46,641 bases of DNA from assembly GCA_003427395.1 (NCBI GenBank), contig BFEA01000294.1:1041814-1088454 (forward strand), written 5' to 3'. The notes below the pieces were generated by a model. The model saw only the letters and a list, made by a program, of their open reading frames with translations, had not been told where the DNA came from and ran no database searches. Made by a program: the position numbers and the translations under genes. Source of the DNA: Chara braunii. Lineage: Eukaryota; Streptophyta; Charophyceae; Charales; Characeae. This document shows, in pieces, positions 1-8,990 of this stretch; within the stretch, counting starts at the first letter, position 1; every line of letters starts with the position of its first letter.

Positions 1-32
1 GAGAGAGAGAGCGAGAGAGAGAGAGAGAGAGA
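1..32. repeat. (GA)n microsatellite
   Basis: An almost pure GA dinucleotide run with one interruption (GAGC) opens the window. It is simple sequence only, and the open left edge means its true length is unknown. Confidence 0.95.
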
Positions 33-353
33 AAACGGGTAAGTCTTCAACGTCGTGGCTGTCGACATGGCACTTTCGTGGATAGGATGAGCAAAATCGA
101 ATGAATCTAGCGCTAGAGCATAGAAATATACACTTGTTTACCAACCGGAGTTGAAAAAAAAAAAAAGGGCAAAGGGGTCCTTGCATGACACCCCCTGTGG
201 CTCCACTGAAAACCAAAAAGGAGGCAGTAGCTACAGAGCGCGCCGCGTTTGGGAAGCGTTTTTTTTTTTTTTTAAAACAAATCTTCATGGCAGGATCCCA
301 CTGAAGATGGTGATAAGAGCAGCCACCCTGGACCGAGCAGCAGTGACAGGCAC

Positions 354-356
<3 letters not shown>

Positions 357-404
<48 letters not shown>
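357..404. repeat. (TC)n microsatellite
   Basis: A pure TC dinucleotide tract of about 48 bp sits in the loop of inverted repeat 1. The long Ser/Leu and Arg/Glu reading frames through it are artefacts of the dinucleotide repeat. Confidence 0.95.
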
Positions 405-406
<2 letters not shown>

Positions 407-570
407 GCGTACCACCAGAAACAAAACCGCTTTTTTTTTTGTTTTGCTTTTTTCTCTAAACAAGTAAATCCCTTCTTTCTCTCGTTTCCTTCTTGCTTTT
501 TCTACTTTGTTCCTTTTACTTTTCCGTTTTCTTCTGCAGCTAGGCCTCGGGAGTGAGCGCCCGGTAGCTC

Positions 571-610
571 GAGCCTCGGCACGGCTCGGCATACCGGTCG
601 GCCGAGGCTC
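571..610. repeat. GC-rich hairpin in the inverted-repeat loop
   Basis: GAGCCTCGG (571-579) pairs perfectly with CCGAGGCTC (602-610) across a 22-base loop that itself contains ACCGGT. It may be part of the loop structure of the surrounding foldback element. I see no terminator or gene association. Confidence 0.7.
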
Positions 611-830
611 GGACTTTATAGCTGGGCCAAGTACTGGTGGTTTAAGAAGGCTGCTCTTATCACCACCTTAAGTGGGCTCCTGCCATGAAGATTTGTGTAA
701 AAAAAAAAAAAAAAAAGCTTCCCAAACGCCGCTCTGCAGCTACTGCCTCCCTTTTGGTTTTCGGTGGAGCCACAGGGGGTGTCATGGAAGGACCCCTTTG
801 CCCTTTTTTTTTTTTGTCAACTCCGGTTGG

Positions 831-1136
831 CACTGCAAGGACCCATTTGCCTTTAATATGATTAAGGATAAAATCATCTCATACCCCTTGGAGGCCCTTT
901 AACCCCCTCTGAACCCTGGTGATAGCCACAGGACCCCCTAAAGTGAGACATCAGCAATTTTGATAAGGTCAGAAATGCCCCACCATTAGGGCTTTCTTTT
1001 TTTTTCCCCGGGTGGCGGGGCAGGCAGGTCCAGGCTGCCTGGGGCCGCTCGGCTGGCCAGGCCAGTGGACCCAGGTCACTCTGGTAGCCCAGAATGACTG
1101 TAATAATAATAATAATAATAATATAATAATAGCAGT
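831..1136. other. Unassigned spacer with (TAA)n microsatellite at 1101-1132
   Basis: No coding signal was seen. It contains poly-T and poly-C stretches, a short GC palindromic patch around 1010-1060 and a (TAA)n tract just before the maturase-like fragment. Confidence 0.7.
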
Positions 1137-1280
1137 ATGGTTGTACATTTTTTAATCTTTTTTTTTATAGGGAAACTACACTGGAGTCACAAAAATGAGT
1201 TATTATTGCACTATGGGCCAAGATACAGTTTCAAACTGCAGTTCGGACGATGTATACAACGCAGCTTTCTGTGCTTCCAG

Positions 1281-1577
1281 GACAGGATCGTACAAGAAGT
1301 TCTTAGAATGATCTTAGAACCTATTTATGAACCCCGCTTTTCCACTTATTCACATGGCTTCAGACCGGGACGTAGTGCTCACACGGCCCTTAATGTTATA
1401 ATGGGTACCTTTCATGGTGCGCAATGGTATATTGAAGGATCCCTGGAGGCCGAAGGCCCTGGAGCCGTAAATCATGGAACTCTGTATAAGATCATCCGGC
1501 GAACAATCCGAGATAAACGGATTCTCGTGCCCGAAGTGCAATTGCAAACTGTATCTTGCCGCATAGTGGAATTATAA
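1281..1577 (+). pseudogene. Fragment of a group II intron maturase / reverse transcriptase-like protein
   Basis: From 1281 the reading frame gives DRIVQEVLRMILEPIYEPRF followed by SHGFRPGRSAHTAL and WYIEG. This is the classic N-terminal reverse-transcriptase block of group II intron-encoded proteins (RT0-RT2 region), of the kind also kept in plant nuclear maturases (nMAT). Immediately after WYIEG the first catalytic Asp of the expected 'GD' motif is Ser, and the following residues do not match the usual block, although NH.TLYKII and RDKRI resume family-like spacing. A pyrimidine tract ending in CAG (1272-1280) directly precedes the conserved start, so this may be an exon. The family-like match fades after about 1523 and the frame stops at 1577. 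I see no maturase domain X downstream. Either it is one exon of a nuclear maturase or a decayed organelle-derived copy. The fragment is far shorter than the 600-700 residues usual for the family. Confidence 0.65.
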
Positions 1578-2019
1578 CTCCTTTTTGTGAATCTACTGAA
1601 GTTATCCCTTCTTTTTTTTATAGAAAGCCCAGGTTGTTGTAGAGGCCAGGTTCCAGACATACAGTGGTTGCAGTCATCAGTCAGCCATTGGTTACCCTGA
1701 TAATATTTTTCTGAGACCGCCTCCGTAGCCATCCTCTCATCAACTCTCCCAGTGCACCCTTATTCCCACTTTTTTTTTTTTTTTTTTTTTGTTGGTAGAA
1801 AGCCTCCAGCAGTGTTAGAGGTGCTGATAAGAGCAGACACCTCTAATACCCGGACGGCGGCTCCGTCTATTGGTGGGGAGCGTCACCTGCCGGAAAACGG
1901 GTCCAGCATCCCATGTACAATTTGAATATGAAACTAATCAGAAAACATCTGTATCAGGGAATTCCTCATGATCTCCCTGGTCTAGTGTTGAAACAGCTGC
2001 CTCTTCACCTTTATGGACT
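1578..2019. other. Unassigned spacer downstream of the maturase-like fragment
   Basis: Contains a poly-T tract at about 1770-1790, a partial copy of the inner word of inverted repeat 1 near 1826 and an open but unrecognised stretch from 1913. A TTTTATAG acceptor-like site occurs near 1617-1624, but I could not place a maturase exon after it. Confidence 0.5.
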
Positions 2020-3745
2020 GTGTAACCGGCTGAACGCGCTGAACGCGCGTTCGCGTTCAAACGCGCGCGTTGATACCCCTCGGGGCCGCGTTCAATCGCG
2101 TTCAAACGCGCTAAAAAAATTGAACACGACCCCAGGGGGCGCGCGCGCACGTTACGGACTACGGGGTGGTGGGCCTCGTTCGAGGAAGCCCGTAAGTGCA
2201 AAAAAAAAAAAAAAACAAGGCCTACCCCCCCTACCATGTCAACCCCCAACATATGTGAAAGGTCCTTTTTTTTTTTTTTTGGGCGCGGGGTGGTAAATCC
2301 CCCTAACGCGACTTAGACAGCCCATGCAGGCCATCTGAAGGGTCCTCGCGGCCATGTAGCACAGAACCCCCCACCAAAATCAAGGCAGGCAGTTACTATG
2401 AGGTAGAGCTTGAGCTGGCCGAATATATACTCAAGATTCGAATTCAGGTCTGTGTTTCAGCAGTTATGGGTTGCTCACGTAGCTAGGGCCTGCTGGTCTC
2501 TGCACGTGAATCTTAGGCCTTGGCTGCACTACTCACCAAATGTGCAAAACTAGAATGAATCTTCTTCAGAACATGGAAGAATACGCCGCCAGGGTCCCAT
2601 TGTATTTTCTTCAGCAGAGAAAGAACAAAAAGAAAAAAAAACGAGTAAAAAAAAACAAGTAAAAAAAAACAAGTTAAAAAAAAAACAAAAGAAACTTCAC
2701 TTACCCCGTCATAGCCATTAGGTACATGCCATCACTTTGAAAACACCACGTCCGTGAAGGCCTTCACAGAGGTGGAAAGGCCAGCAGTTCTTTGCGTAAT
2801 GTATCTGGGCAGTAAGTGAGGTACGTGTGTTTTTTTTTTTTTTTTTGAGTTTTACTGGTCGAATCATTGCCCTGTCAGAAAGGCAGGGCGGATTCCACCC
2901 CGAGACATAAACTGCAACCTCAACTCGTACTCACATACTACTCTTGAATCCTGTATCTGGCCGCCATATGGGCCCACATCTTGTTTTGCTTTTGTTTTTT
3001 GGTTTCAGAGGGTACAGTCTCCTTAGGGCCCCATGGAAGTATCTGGCCAGCTATGACGGGGTAAGTGAAGTTTCTTTTTGTGTTTTTTTTACTTGTTTTT
3101 TTTTTCTTTTTGTTCTTTCTCTGCTGTGGCTGGCGTGAATACCAGAGAAGAAATACAATGGGACCCTGGCGACGTATTATTCCATGTTCTGCAGAACAGA
3201 TTCATTCTAGTTTTGCATGAGTAGTGCAGCCAAGCCCTAAGAGTCACGTGCAGAGACTGAGCAACCCATAACTGCTGAAACACAGACCTGAAGTCGAATC
3301 TTCAGTATATATTCAGCCAGCTCGAGTTCTACTTCATATTAAATGCCTGCCTTGATTTTGGGGGGGGGGTCGGCCCTACATGGGTGTGAGGACCCTTCAG
3401 ATAGCCTGCATGGGCCGTCCGAGTCGTGTTAGGGGGGTTCCCCTGCCCGCCCCCCCCAAAAAAAAAAAAGGATCCTTCACACACACACAGATGCACAATT
3501 TCCCGCACACACTTTTTTTTTTTTGCCCGTTTTGCTTGGGGCATTGGCCCACAGCCCCCCCAAGCACCGTCGCCGCTTCCCACACTGCCCACAGCCCCCC
3601 CAAGCATCGTCGCCACTCCCCAGCGCCCCCGACGGGCCTCCCGGGCGTGGGTGGCGCTCTGCACATTCGCGTTCAGAGCGTGCACCCGCGTTCTTTGAAC
3701 GCGCGTTCAAAAACTGAACGTTGAACCCTCGTTCAACGAACGCGC
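2020..3745. mobile_element. Foldback-like element: large inverted repeat 2 (arms about 2030-2725 and 3048-3745)
   Basis: The left arm read forward matches the right arm read in reverse over about 690 bp. Anchors include CCCATGCAGGC / GCCTGCATGGG, AACAC/CAGACCTGA-type words, CAGCAGTTATGGGTTG, GTGCAGCCAAG on one arm and its partner on the other, and ACTTACCCCGTCATAGC (left) against TATGACGGGGTAAGT (right). Both outer ends dissolve into clusters of a short word, GAACGCG/CGCGTTC (2031-2130 and 3660-3752). Long arms whose ends consist of short subrepeats are typical of foldback transposons. The 320-bp loop carries an exon-like segment. No transposase is visible, so it would be non-autonomous. Divergence between arms (A-tract length, scattered substitutions) indicates age or imperfect homogenisation. 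Confidence 0.75.
3006..3061 (+). other. Exon-like segment flanked by splice-type sites
   Basis: A T-rich tract ending TTTCAG is followed by an open stretch of about 56 bp and then GTAAGTG, a strong eukaryotic donor. One frame is open (GYSLLRAPWKYLASYDG). The donor end, though not the whole exon, is duplicated in the opposite arm near 2700-2722. I do not recognise the peptide, and the splice sites may be fortuitous or a captured exon. Confidence 0.35.
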
Positions 3746-4370
3746 GGCAACACAGTCGTCCCCTCCACTGTCTGGTCCCCAGGCCCCGGAACTCCCGTGC
3801 GCCCCACTGGGAGGGGGAATTTTCCAATCCACCATTCCCTTCGAGGGGCTCGTATCGAGCTCGTAGTAGTCCTCCGTCAGTTCCAACCAGTACTTGTCCT
3901 GAAGTTCATCGAACAGTCGCCCGACTGTGGAAATGACGGACACGTCGTCAGGTGCAAACAAGTCATTTTCGGCCCTCACTTTTCGAAGGACCGAAATCGT
4001 AGCGAGGTCAAGGAAGTTTGACTTCGACTCACGAGGGAGGGGCATCCATCCTCCTCCCGGGACAGTGACGACCATGATCCACTCGCCCTCTTGGATCGCC
4101 GGCTGGATGACTCATGGACGCCAAATCATGTCATGGGCCCAGTCAATCTCAGGCGAATGACTTTGCAGCTCAGCAAGGAAGTGAATGTTGTCATCCCTCC
4201 AAGACAGATGATCGGGTGGGATAACAGACCCGAGACGCAATGTGCGATGGCTGACGGCCAGAGCTTGCAGTCTCTCCAACAACTTCATCGGGGTTGTGCC
4301 AGGTGCCGGTTTTGCCATCGGTGACACGAGGGACGTCGGGATTGTTGACGGACCTGCCAACGCACAAGCA
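3745..4370 (-). pseudogene. N-terminal-type fragment of a Chara-like mobile-DNA protein family
   Basis: The minus strand reads from about 4370 as ...VNNPDVPRVTDGKTGTWHNP, then after a frame change near 4270-4290 as LQALAVSHRTLRLGSVIPPD and LSWRDDNIHFLAELQSHSPEIDW. A TGA at 4114-4112 interrupts it, and it continues in the same frame through VPGGGWMPLPRESKSNFLDL and VGRLFDELQDKYWLELTEDY to about 3745, where inverted repeat 2 begins. The TGA is preceded and followed by clean coding sequence and would be one C->T from CGA. From memory this segment belongs to a large Chara family and precedes the methyltransferase-like part, which here lies at 5765-4795, that is, upstream in reading direction. No catalytic motif is visible in this piece and I assign no function. 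Confidence 0.5.
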
Positions 4371-4387
4371 GTTATCGGGTAGCTGAA

Positions 4388-4795
4388 AATTCAGGAACGA
4401 AAATTGTGAAGTGAGAGTTTTGGTGAAAATCCTGAATGGTCCTGAAGTGGTGAAAGGTCCGAAGACCCTGAAAACCACCTGTTTAGGCAGGCTGCATCCT
4501 GAAGTGGTGAAGGGTGTCCTGAACTGGTCAAGTGAGAGTTTTGGGCGGTCTGAAAGTCCTGAATGGTCCTGAAGTGGTGAAAAGTCCAAAGACCATGAAA
4601 ACCCTCCACCACTTGAGGCTGCAACCTGCCTAAACAGGTGTTTTCAGGGTCTTCGGAGCTTTCACCACTTCAGGACCATTCAAGATTTTCAGACCTGAAT
4701 GGTCATGAAGTGGTGAAAGGTCCGAAGACCCTGAAAACCACCTGTTTAGGCAGGCTGCATCTTGAAGTGGTGAAGGGTGTCCTGAAGTGGTGATG
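4388..4795. repeat. Cluster of direct and inverted repeats built on CCTGAAGTGGTGA
   Basis: A unit of about 90 bp (GGTCCTGAAGTGGTGAAAGG, then GTCCGAAGACCCTGAAAACC, CACCTGTTTAGGCAGGCTGC and GTGAAGGGTGTCCTGAA) occurs in direct orientation from about 4434 and again from about 4697. A partial direct copy starts near 4560 and an inverted copy occupies about 4617-4700. The partial direct copy and the inverted copy form a long hairpin (about 4557-4600 with 4638-4700). The cluster lies exactly between two pieces of the same minus-strand protein family. Confidence 0.85.
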
Positions 4796-5765
4796 AAAAA
4801 TACGGTTGTTGTTAACCTTCTCTCTGCCAGCGACGACCCTGGGGTGTGCTGCGCGGGAGGTGGGTAGTACTGCAGGTCGAGGCTCTCGGTGTTGCTCTCC
4901 TCCTCGTTCGCGTTCGCGTCGAATTCGATGCCGGTGATCTCCACGTCTTCCGTGGAGATCAAGGATTTGTAACTGCCGAACGTCAACTCCTCCTCTGACT
5001 CCACGAAGTACAGGGACTGCAACCTTTCGAGGAATGTCTTCACGTTCATGCGGGAGGCGCCGTGGTAGTTGTCGAGCAACGCGAACATGTGGTTCCTGCG
5101 GCGCACGTACTCTGCGTGAGTGTCCTTCCTCGACCGCATTTGCAGGAACAAAACGTCGTATATCCTGTTCCGCTTCCTCTCACTCAACTTCAACCACATG
5201 TTTGTCTTGTTGTTCCACACGCAACCCCGTGTCTCCTTCACGACCATGAACTCGCAATTGTGGGCCCCCGAATTGACCTCGCTTTTGACGAGTTACATTG
5301 CGAATTGCAATAGGTCGGAGTTCCCTTCCATCGCGACAACGTGTCGGCCTGCCTTCAGTAGTTCCCACACGGTTCGTGCGTGCGGCTTCCCAAGGAAGAC
5401 GGCACCCTCTCTCTTCTTGCTGACGAATTCAAGAAGATTAACGAATTGCGTCGGATTGCGTTCCATGTCCCCGTACACACTGCCCCGACGTGCAGGCGAG
5501 GTCTGCGACCAGTCGCAAGGCGCAAACGGGATCTCAGACACATCCGTTTGTGTAACCTTTTGTGGCAACCGCACTGCAGCAGCGTCACCTGCCGACAGTC
5601 TTCCCTCATAAAACGACGGATGTGTCAGCGCGCAAATCGTCACCCTTGAAGAGGATATACATCCGGTCGTCTTCCGTGTACAAATTGTTCCCGACGGGAA
5701 AGCTTTTCTTCTGTTGAATCCTCCTCACCCACTTCCCTTCCAGCAGCTTCACGAAAGAAAGATGG
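4795..5765 (-). pseudogene. C-terminal part of a methyltransferase-like protein in mobile DNA
   Basis: Read on the minus strand, coding sequence runs from about 5765 (VKLLEGKWVRRIQQKKSFPV, NNLYTEDDRMYILFKGDDL). It changes frame near 5620 (LTHPSFYEGRLSAGDA), then passes GDMERNPTQFVNLLEF and AVFLGKPHARTVWELLKAGR/HVVAMEGNSDLLQFAM, meets a TAA at 5295-5293, and continues in frame as LVKSEVNSG...CEFMVVKETRG to an acidic tail near 4800. The spacing of FLGKPHARTVWELLKAGRHV plus VAME fits the F-x-G-[ST]-G-[ST]T...AA...GR..(I/V)G.E SAM-binding loop of N6-adenine/N4-cytosine methyltransferases, with GKPH in place of GSGT. That makes a divergent or inactive methyltransferase fold plausible. No DPPY-type catalytic motif is visible, since the upstream part is missing. 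A frameshift and a stop show it is dead here. Confidence 0.5.
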
Positions 5766-5766
5766 T

Positions 5767-6975
5767 TCACTTACAGGTGCTTGGCTTGCTCCGGCCCTTA
5801 GTCCGAGCCGCCTGTGGTACCCTTCCATGCGATGTAAGGGGCCTTAAGGTCATACTAGACCTAGGCGTTGATCCTATGGTTGCCACCCCAAGATACCCTT
5901 GACGTGCCGGTACCGACTCAGGACTGGACTCATAGAGAAAAACCTTGGGGAGGTCAGTCTTCCACACCTTTACTTCTTCACATATCTCAATCAACTTCTG
6001 CTGGTACCTCCCCATCTTTCCCCACAAGTCCTCCATCTTGCCCGGGAGGACTAACGCAGACTCCACAACTCAACGACTATAGGTTCTTCCTTTATGCCCC
6101 CTGCCCGTAGCCGCTGGGTCACCTCCTCGACATCTTCCAACTCCTCTACCCTTACGAATGGGCCCTCACTTTCTTGTCATAGCCTGAATATGGTTGGTGG
6201 CGCTGCTCGCTCCGCTGCCCACCTAAGGGCCTCTTTCCTCGTCCCACCTGGAATCTTTGGATCGATATAATCCCCAAACTGATCATATATATCCCCATCT
6301 ATGTTTGTGGAGATCAATCCACTATTTTCATCATCCCACTACTTTTGGCAGAAATGCAAAGTATGGCCGATCTTGTCGCAATGCCAACAAGTGGCGTTCC
6401 GCCAATCGAAACGAGGTCTCCCATAACCTTGACCCCCTTCCTGATCACTTTGGCCACCCTGGTTCTGGTTACCTTGGCCATTCCACTTGCCACCTCGGCC
6501 CCCGCTATTCCTGTCTCGTCCTCGTCCGCCGCCACCTCGGCCGCGGAGTCGGCGTCCTTGACCTCGACCCCCCATTCCCTTGGTTGCCCTGCTCCTGATT
6601 CCCTGCTCCTGCCACGCTAGCCTGCGAACTTTGCTGAGCGGGTGGTGGAGGTGGTGCTATGGGTTGGGCCTGGGTCGCTGGGTAGCCTGGCGGCGCCGTA
6701 CTCGCTTGTGGCCCAGAATAAGGCACTATCTGGCCAGTTGGAACTTGACCACCTACTCCCCATGGCACATAGGGGCTAAACACAGGACAGGGTCCCATCA
6801 GGCCATAGGACGACAATTGTCCATATGGTGGTGGCCCTATGTTACATGCTGCGCCTGCACACGGGCCCATTTTAAGGGGCCCGACGGTTGCTAAGGGGCC
6901 CCCAGGCCGCATGCCATCAAACATGCCACTTGGAGGCCCACGGCGGCCCCCAGATCGCAAATTCCAAATAAGAGG
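5767..6975 (-). pseudogene. gag: Retrotransposon Gag, C-terminal half with RGG box and CCHC zinc knuckle
   Basis: On the minus strand from about 6960 comes a Pro/Gly/Gln-rich stretch (GPPPYGQLSS, PPGYPATQAQPIAPPPPP). A frame change near 6570 in a G run leads to an Arg-Gly-rich nucleic-acid-binding segment (about 6570-6400). Next is a C-x2-C-x4-H-x4-C knuckle, CWHCDKIGHTLHFC (6389-6348). A TAG at 6341-6339 follows, then in-frame coding sequence (GLISTNIDGDIYDQFGDYID), another stop, and a frame change to MEDLWGKMGRYQQKLIEICE and WKTDLPKVFLYESSPESVP, ending near 5770. One CCHC knuckle after a basic Gly-rich linker is the Gag nucleocapsid pattern of Ty3-type elements. The N-terminal half lies at 8145-8990, separated by foreign sequence. 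The C-terminal end abuts the methyltransferase-like fragment within a few bases, so no protease or RT follows. GTAAGT on the minus strand at about 5778-5773 marks the junction. Confidence 0.75.
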
Positions 6976-8144
6976 CGGTAGTATTTATTTATTTACTTAC
7001 CTATTGTCTTGTGCCTTGTCCGTGCAGACGTCGTTTCGGACTTGCAGACCCCAAGGCAACGCTTTGGGCCAGGTACAGAGGCACGAGGCGCTTCCGAAAC
7101 CAGGCGCGTTTTGGCGCCTGACTCAATGATACCAATACCGTTTCGGACCGCAGGTACCAAGGCAATGCCTTGGGCTAGGTACACAGGAACGGAGCCTGAT
7201 CTAGGCCTGGCGCGTTTTTGCGTCCGCTGCATCAGCAGCATGGTCTGGACGTCTGGGAGGTACCCAGACCAGCTGGGCCGTTTCTGAGGCCAGCACCAGG
7301 TAGGCTCAGCCCGCCCAGCGCTACATATAGTTGGGCAGCGGTAGGGCAAGGGACAGTCCGGGTAGCTCACTTCTCGAGCGACACGCTGCTGGACCAGCAT
7401 TGCAGCTTAGCGTTGTGCTGCAGACTAGGGTTGGGGGAATAGGTAGGAGAGGGCGGAGGCCATACTTGTGGATGACGGACTTACCTGGCGCCATAGCTGG
7501 GACTCCACTCGCGACCTGCACAGGACAACAACCAAGCGGTCGTCATTGATGGCGGCCTTCCTTCAGGTGAGACAGTAGGAAGACAATCTCTTCGTATCCC
7601 CCCTCCATCTCTCTCTCTCTCTCCTTTCTTCTTCTTCTTCGTCAGATATGAGAGTGAGAGAGGTGAGAGGCAGGGGCGACAGGCAAAGGTTACAGTGGGC
7701 ATGACACTCAGGATCTGATTCGACATTTCTGCGACAGACATTGATTGGACATCGGCAAGGGACTATTTTTGGACTTCGCTATTGCGATCTGCTTTTTCCC
7801 CCCTTTCGCCTCCAGCTTCGTCTCTCCTCTTCCCCCCATCTCTCATCTGTGGTACCTCCCCATGTGCGTGTACAAGGAGGGACCTTTGTGCGTTCCCTCC
7901 TCCTCCTCTCACATGTGTGATGTATGATGGGATGTCGTGTCAGTCCTGGTCATGTCAGGACTTATCTTAAAGTATTTTGTTGTGCTACGATGTGCTATTT
8001 CATATGTATCAGGGTGTACCATGCTTGTTCATGCTCAACTGACATTGCATTGTCCATTCAATCTTTTTTATCACATTGCGGGTGCTTGGCTCTACGTACA
8101 TTGCCCAACTGGGCATGTATCACCCTGCTTGTGAAGGCCCTGTG
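6976..8144. other. Unrelated 1.2-kb block splitting the minus-strand gag
   Basis: Gag coding sequence stops being recognisable at about 8145 and resumes at about 6960, with no Gag-like frame between. The block carries a 107-bp tandem duplication (7032-7235) and a CT-rich tract near 7595-7640. I could not find terminal inverted repeats or a target-site duplication. It may be an insertion or a deletion filled with other sequence. Plus-strand ORFs here have no recognisable motif. Confidence 0.55.
7032..7235. repeat. Two-copy tandem repeat, period about 107 bp
   Basis: CGTTTCGGA begins at 7032 and again at 7139. Both copies continue with a CAAGGCAA.GC.TTGGGC.AGG block, TACA.AGG.ACG.., and end in GGCGCGTTTT(T/G)GCG. 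The copies are diverged by roughly 20-25 percent. Confidence 0.85.
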
Positions 8145-8990
8145 CTACTTGATGGCGTTGATACACTTGGTTGGGCCACTGCCAAAGCTTGGGGCGCTTG
8201 CTCTTTTCTGGGGCGCCTCCTCCACAACCGGCTCCTTCCCTTTCCCTTGGACCGTGGTCATCACTTTCTTCTGCACCACATGGTCCTTTCCATAGCCCAA
8301 CTCAGCGAGCACATCCGTGACAATCCTCTTAACCTCAGGAGTCCCTGTGACGGTTGCATCTCGCTCTTTCCGCTTTCGCTTGTGCTGGCACATCTGGAAT
8401 TGATAAAATTGATCCAGATCGCCATCTTCTATACCCTTGGCTATAGTGCCTAGGCGAGCTTATCGTCTCCTCCACCTCGGTTCGTCAATTCCTGTGCCTC
8501 ACAGACATTGAAAAACCTAAGAAAGATAGCGCATTGTTCTTCTTCTGAGATCCCTTCTTTCTAAATCCCTCAGCAAAGGCTCCGACGGTGGTGAGTCATT
8601 TATGATAATTGCTTCCAAGTCAGCCGCCGTCAGCAGGCCATCCCCCAACCTGAACTTCCTTTGCATACCATCCTTGAATCTGGCCTATTTTTCATGTGTC
8701 GCGGCTATAACCTTGTTCACATAAGGATGAAGATTGTGGTATACATACTTCAAGATGCACTTAAACTTAACGGCGTCCGCCATGCCCACCATCGCCTGCT
8801 CAACCAATTTCAACCAATTGAACACTCGTTTACCTCTGAGCAGAAAGGTATCAACCCTAGGGGCATTGCCTCGTCTCTCATCCCGCCTGTCTTACCAGAT
8901 CGTCGATTGTCATCCTGTTTCCCACACCATCGGCTACACCTCCTGCCATTTTTGCCCAAACCTTGATTCAACCTTCCTGTTAAGAAAATG
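8145..8990 (-). pseudogene. gag: Retrotransposon Gag, N-terminal half (capsid-like domain)
   Basis: From codon CGG at 8885-8883 the minus strand reads RDERRGNAPRVDTFLLRGKR, then VFNWLKLVEQAMVGMADAVK and YVYHNLHPYVNKVIAATHEK. A TAG at 8687-8685 follows, then ARFKDGMQRKFRLGDGLLTA. After a frame change near 8590 comes TVGAFAEGFRK, then in another frame GISEEEQCAIFL and AQELTNRGGG, and finally GIEDGDLDQFYQFQM through KRKRKERDATVTGTPEVKRI to about 8145. Helical content, the 'W...F...F..K' layout and the basic C-terminal stretch fit a retrotransposon capsid domain. At least three frameshifts and two stops mean it is non-functional. The true start is unclear; ATGs lie near 8951, after a pyrimidine tract ending TTAACAG. 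Confidence 0.65.

Larger units (their letters stand above)
141..830. repeat. Foldback-type inverted repeat 1 (arms 141-324 and 649-830)
   Basis: The left arm begins CCAACCGGAGTTGA and the right arm ends TCAACTCCGGTTGG. Reading inward, both arms share in order a homopolymer tract, the segment GGGCAAAGGGGTCC, a 'CACCCCCTGTGGCTCCACTG'-like stretch, a second homopolymer tract, CTTCATGGCAGGA and GATAAGAGCAGCC. The arms are about 180 bp each and differ by small substitutions and A/T-tract length. The 324-bp loop holds a (TC)n tract and a GC palindrome. A partial third copy of the inner word (GATAAGAGCAG) occurs near 1826. No ORF of recognisable function lies inside. A foldback transposon or MITE-like hairpin is the likeliest reading. 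Confidence 0.85.
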
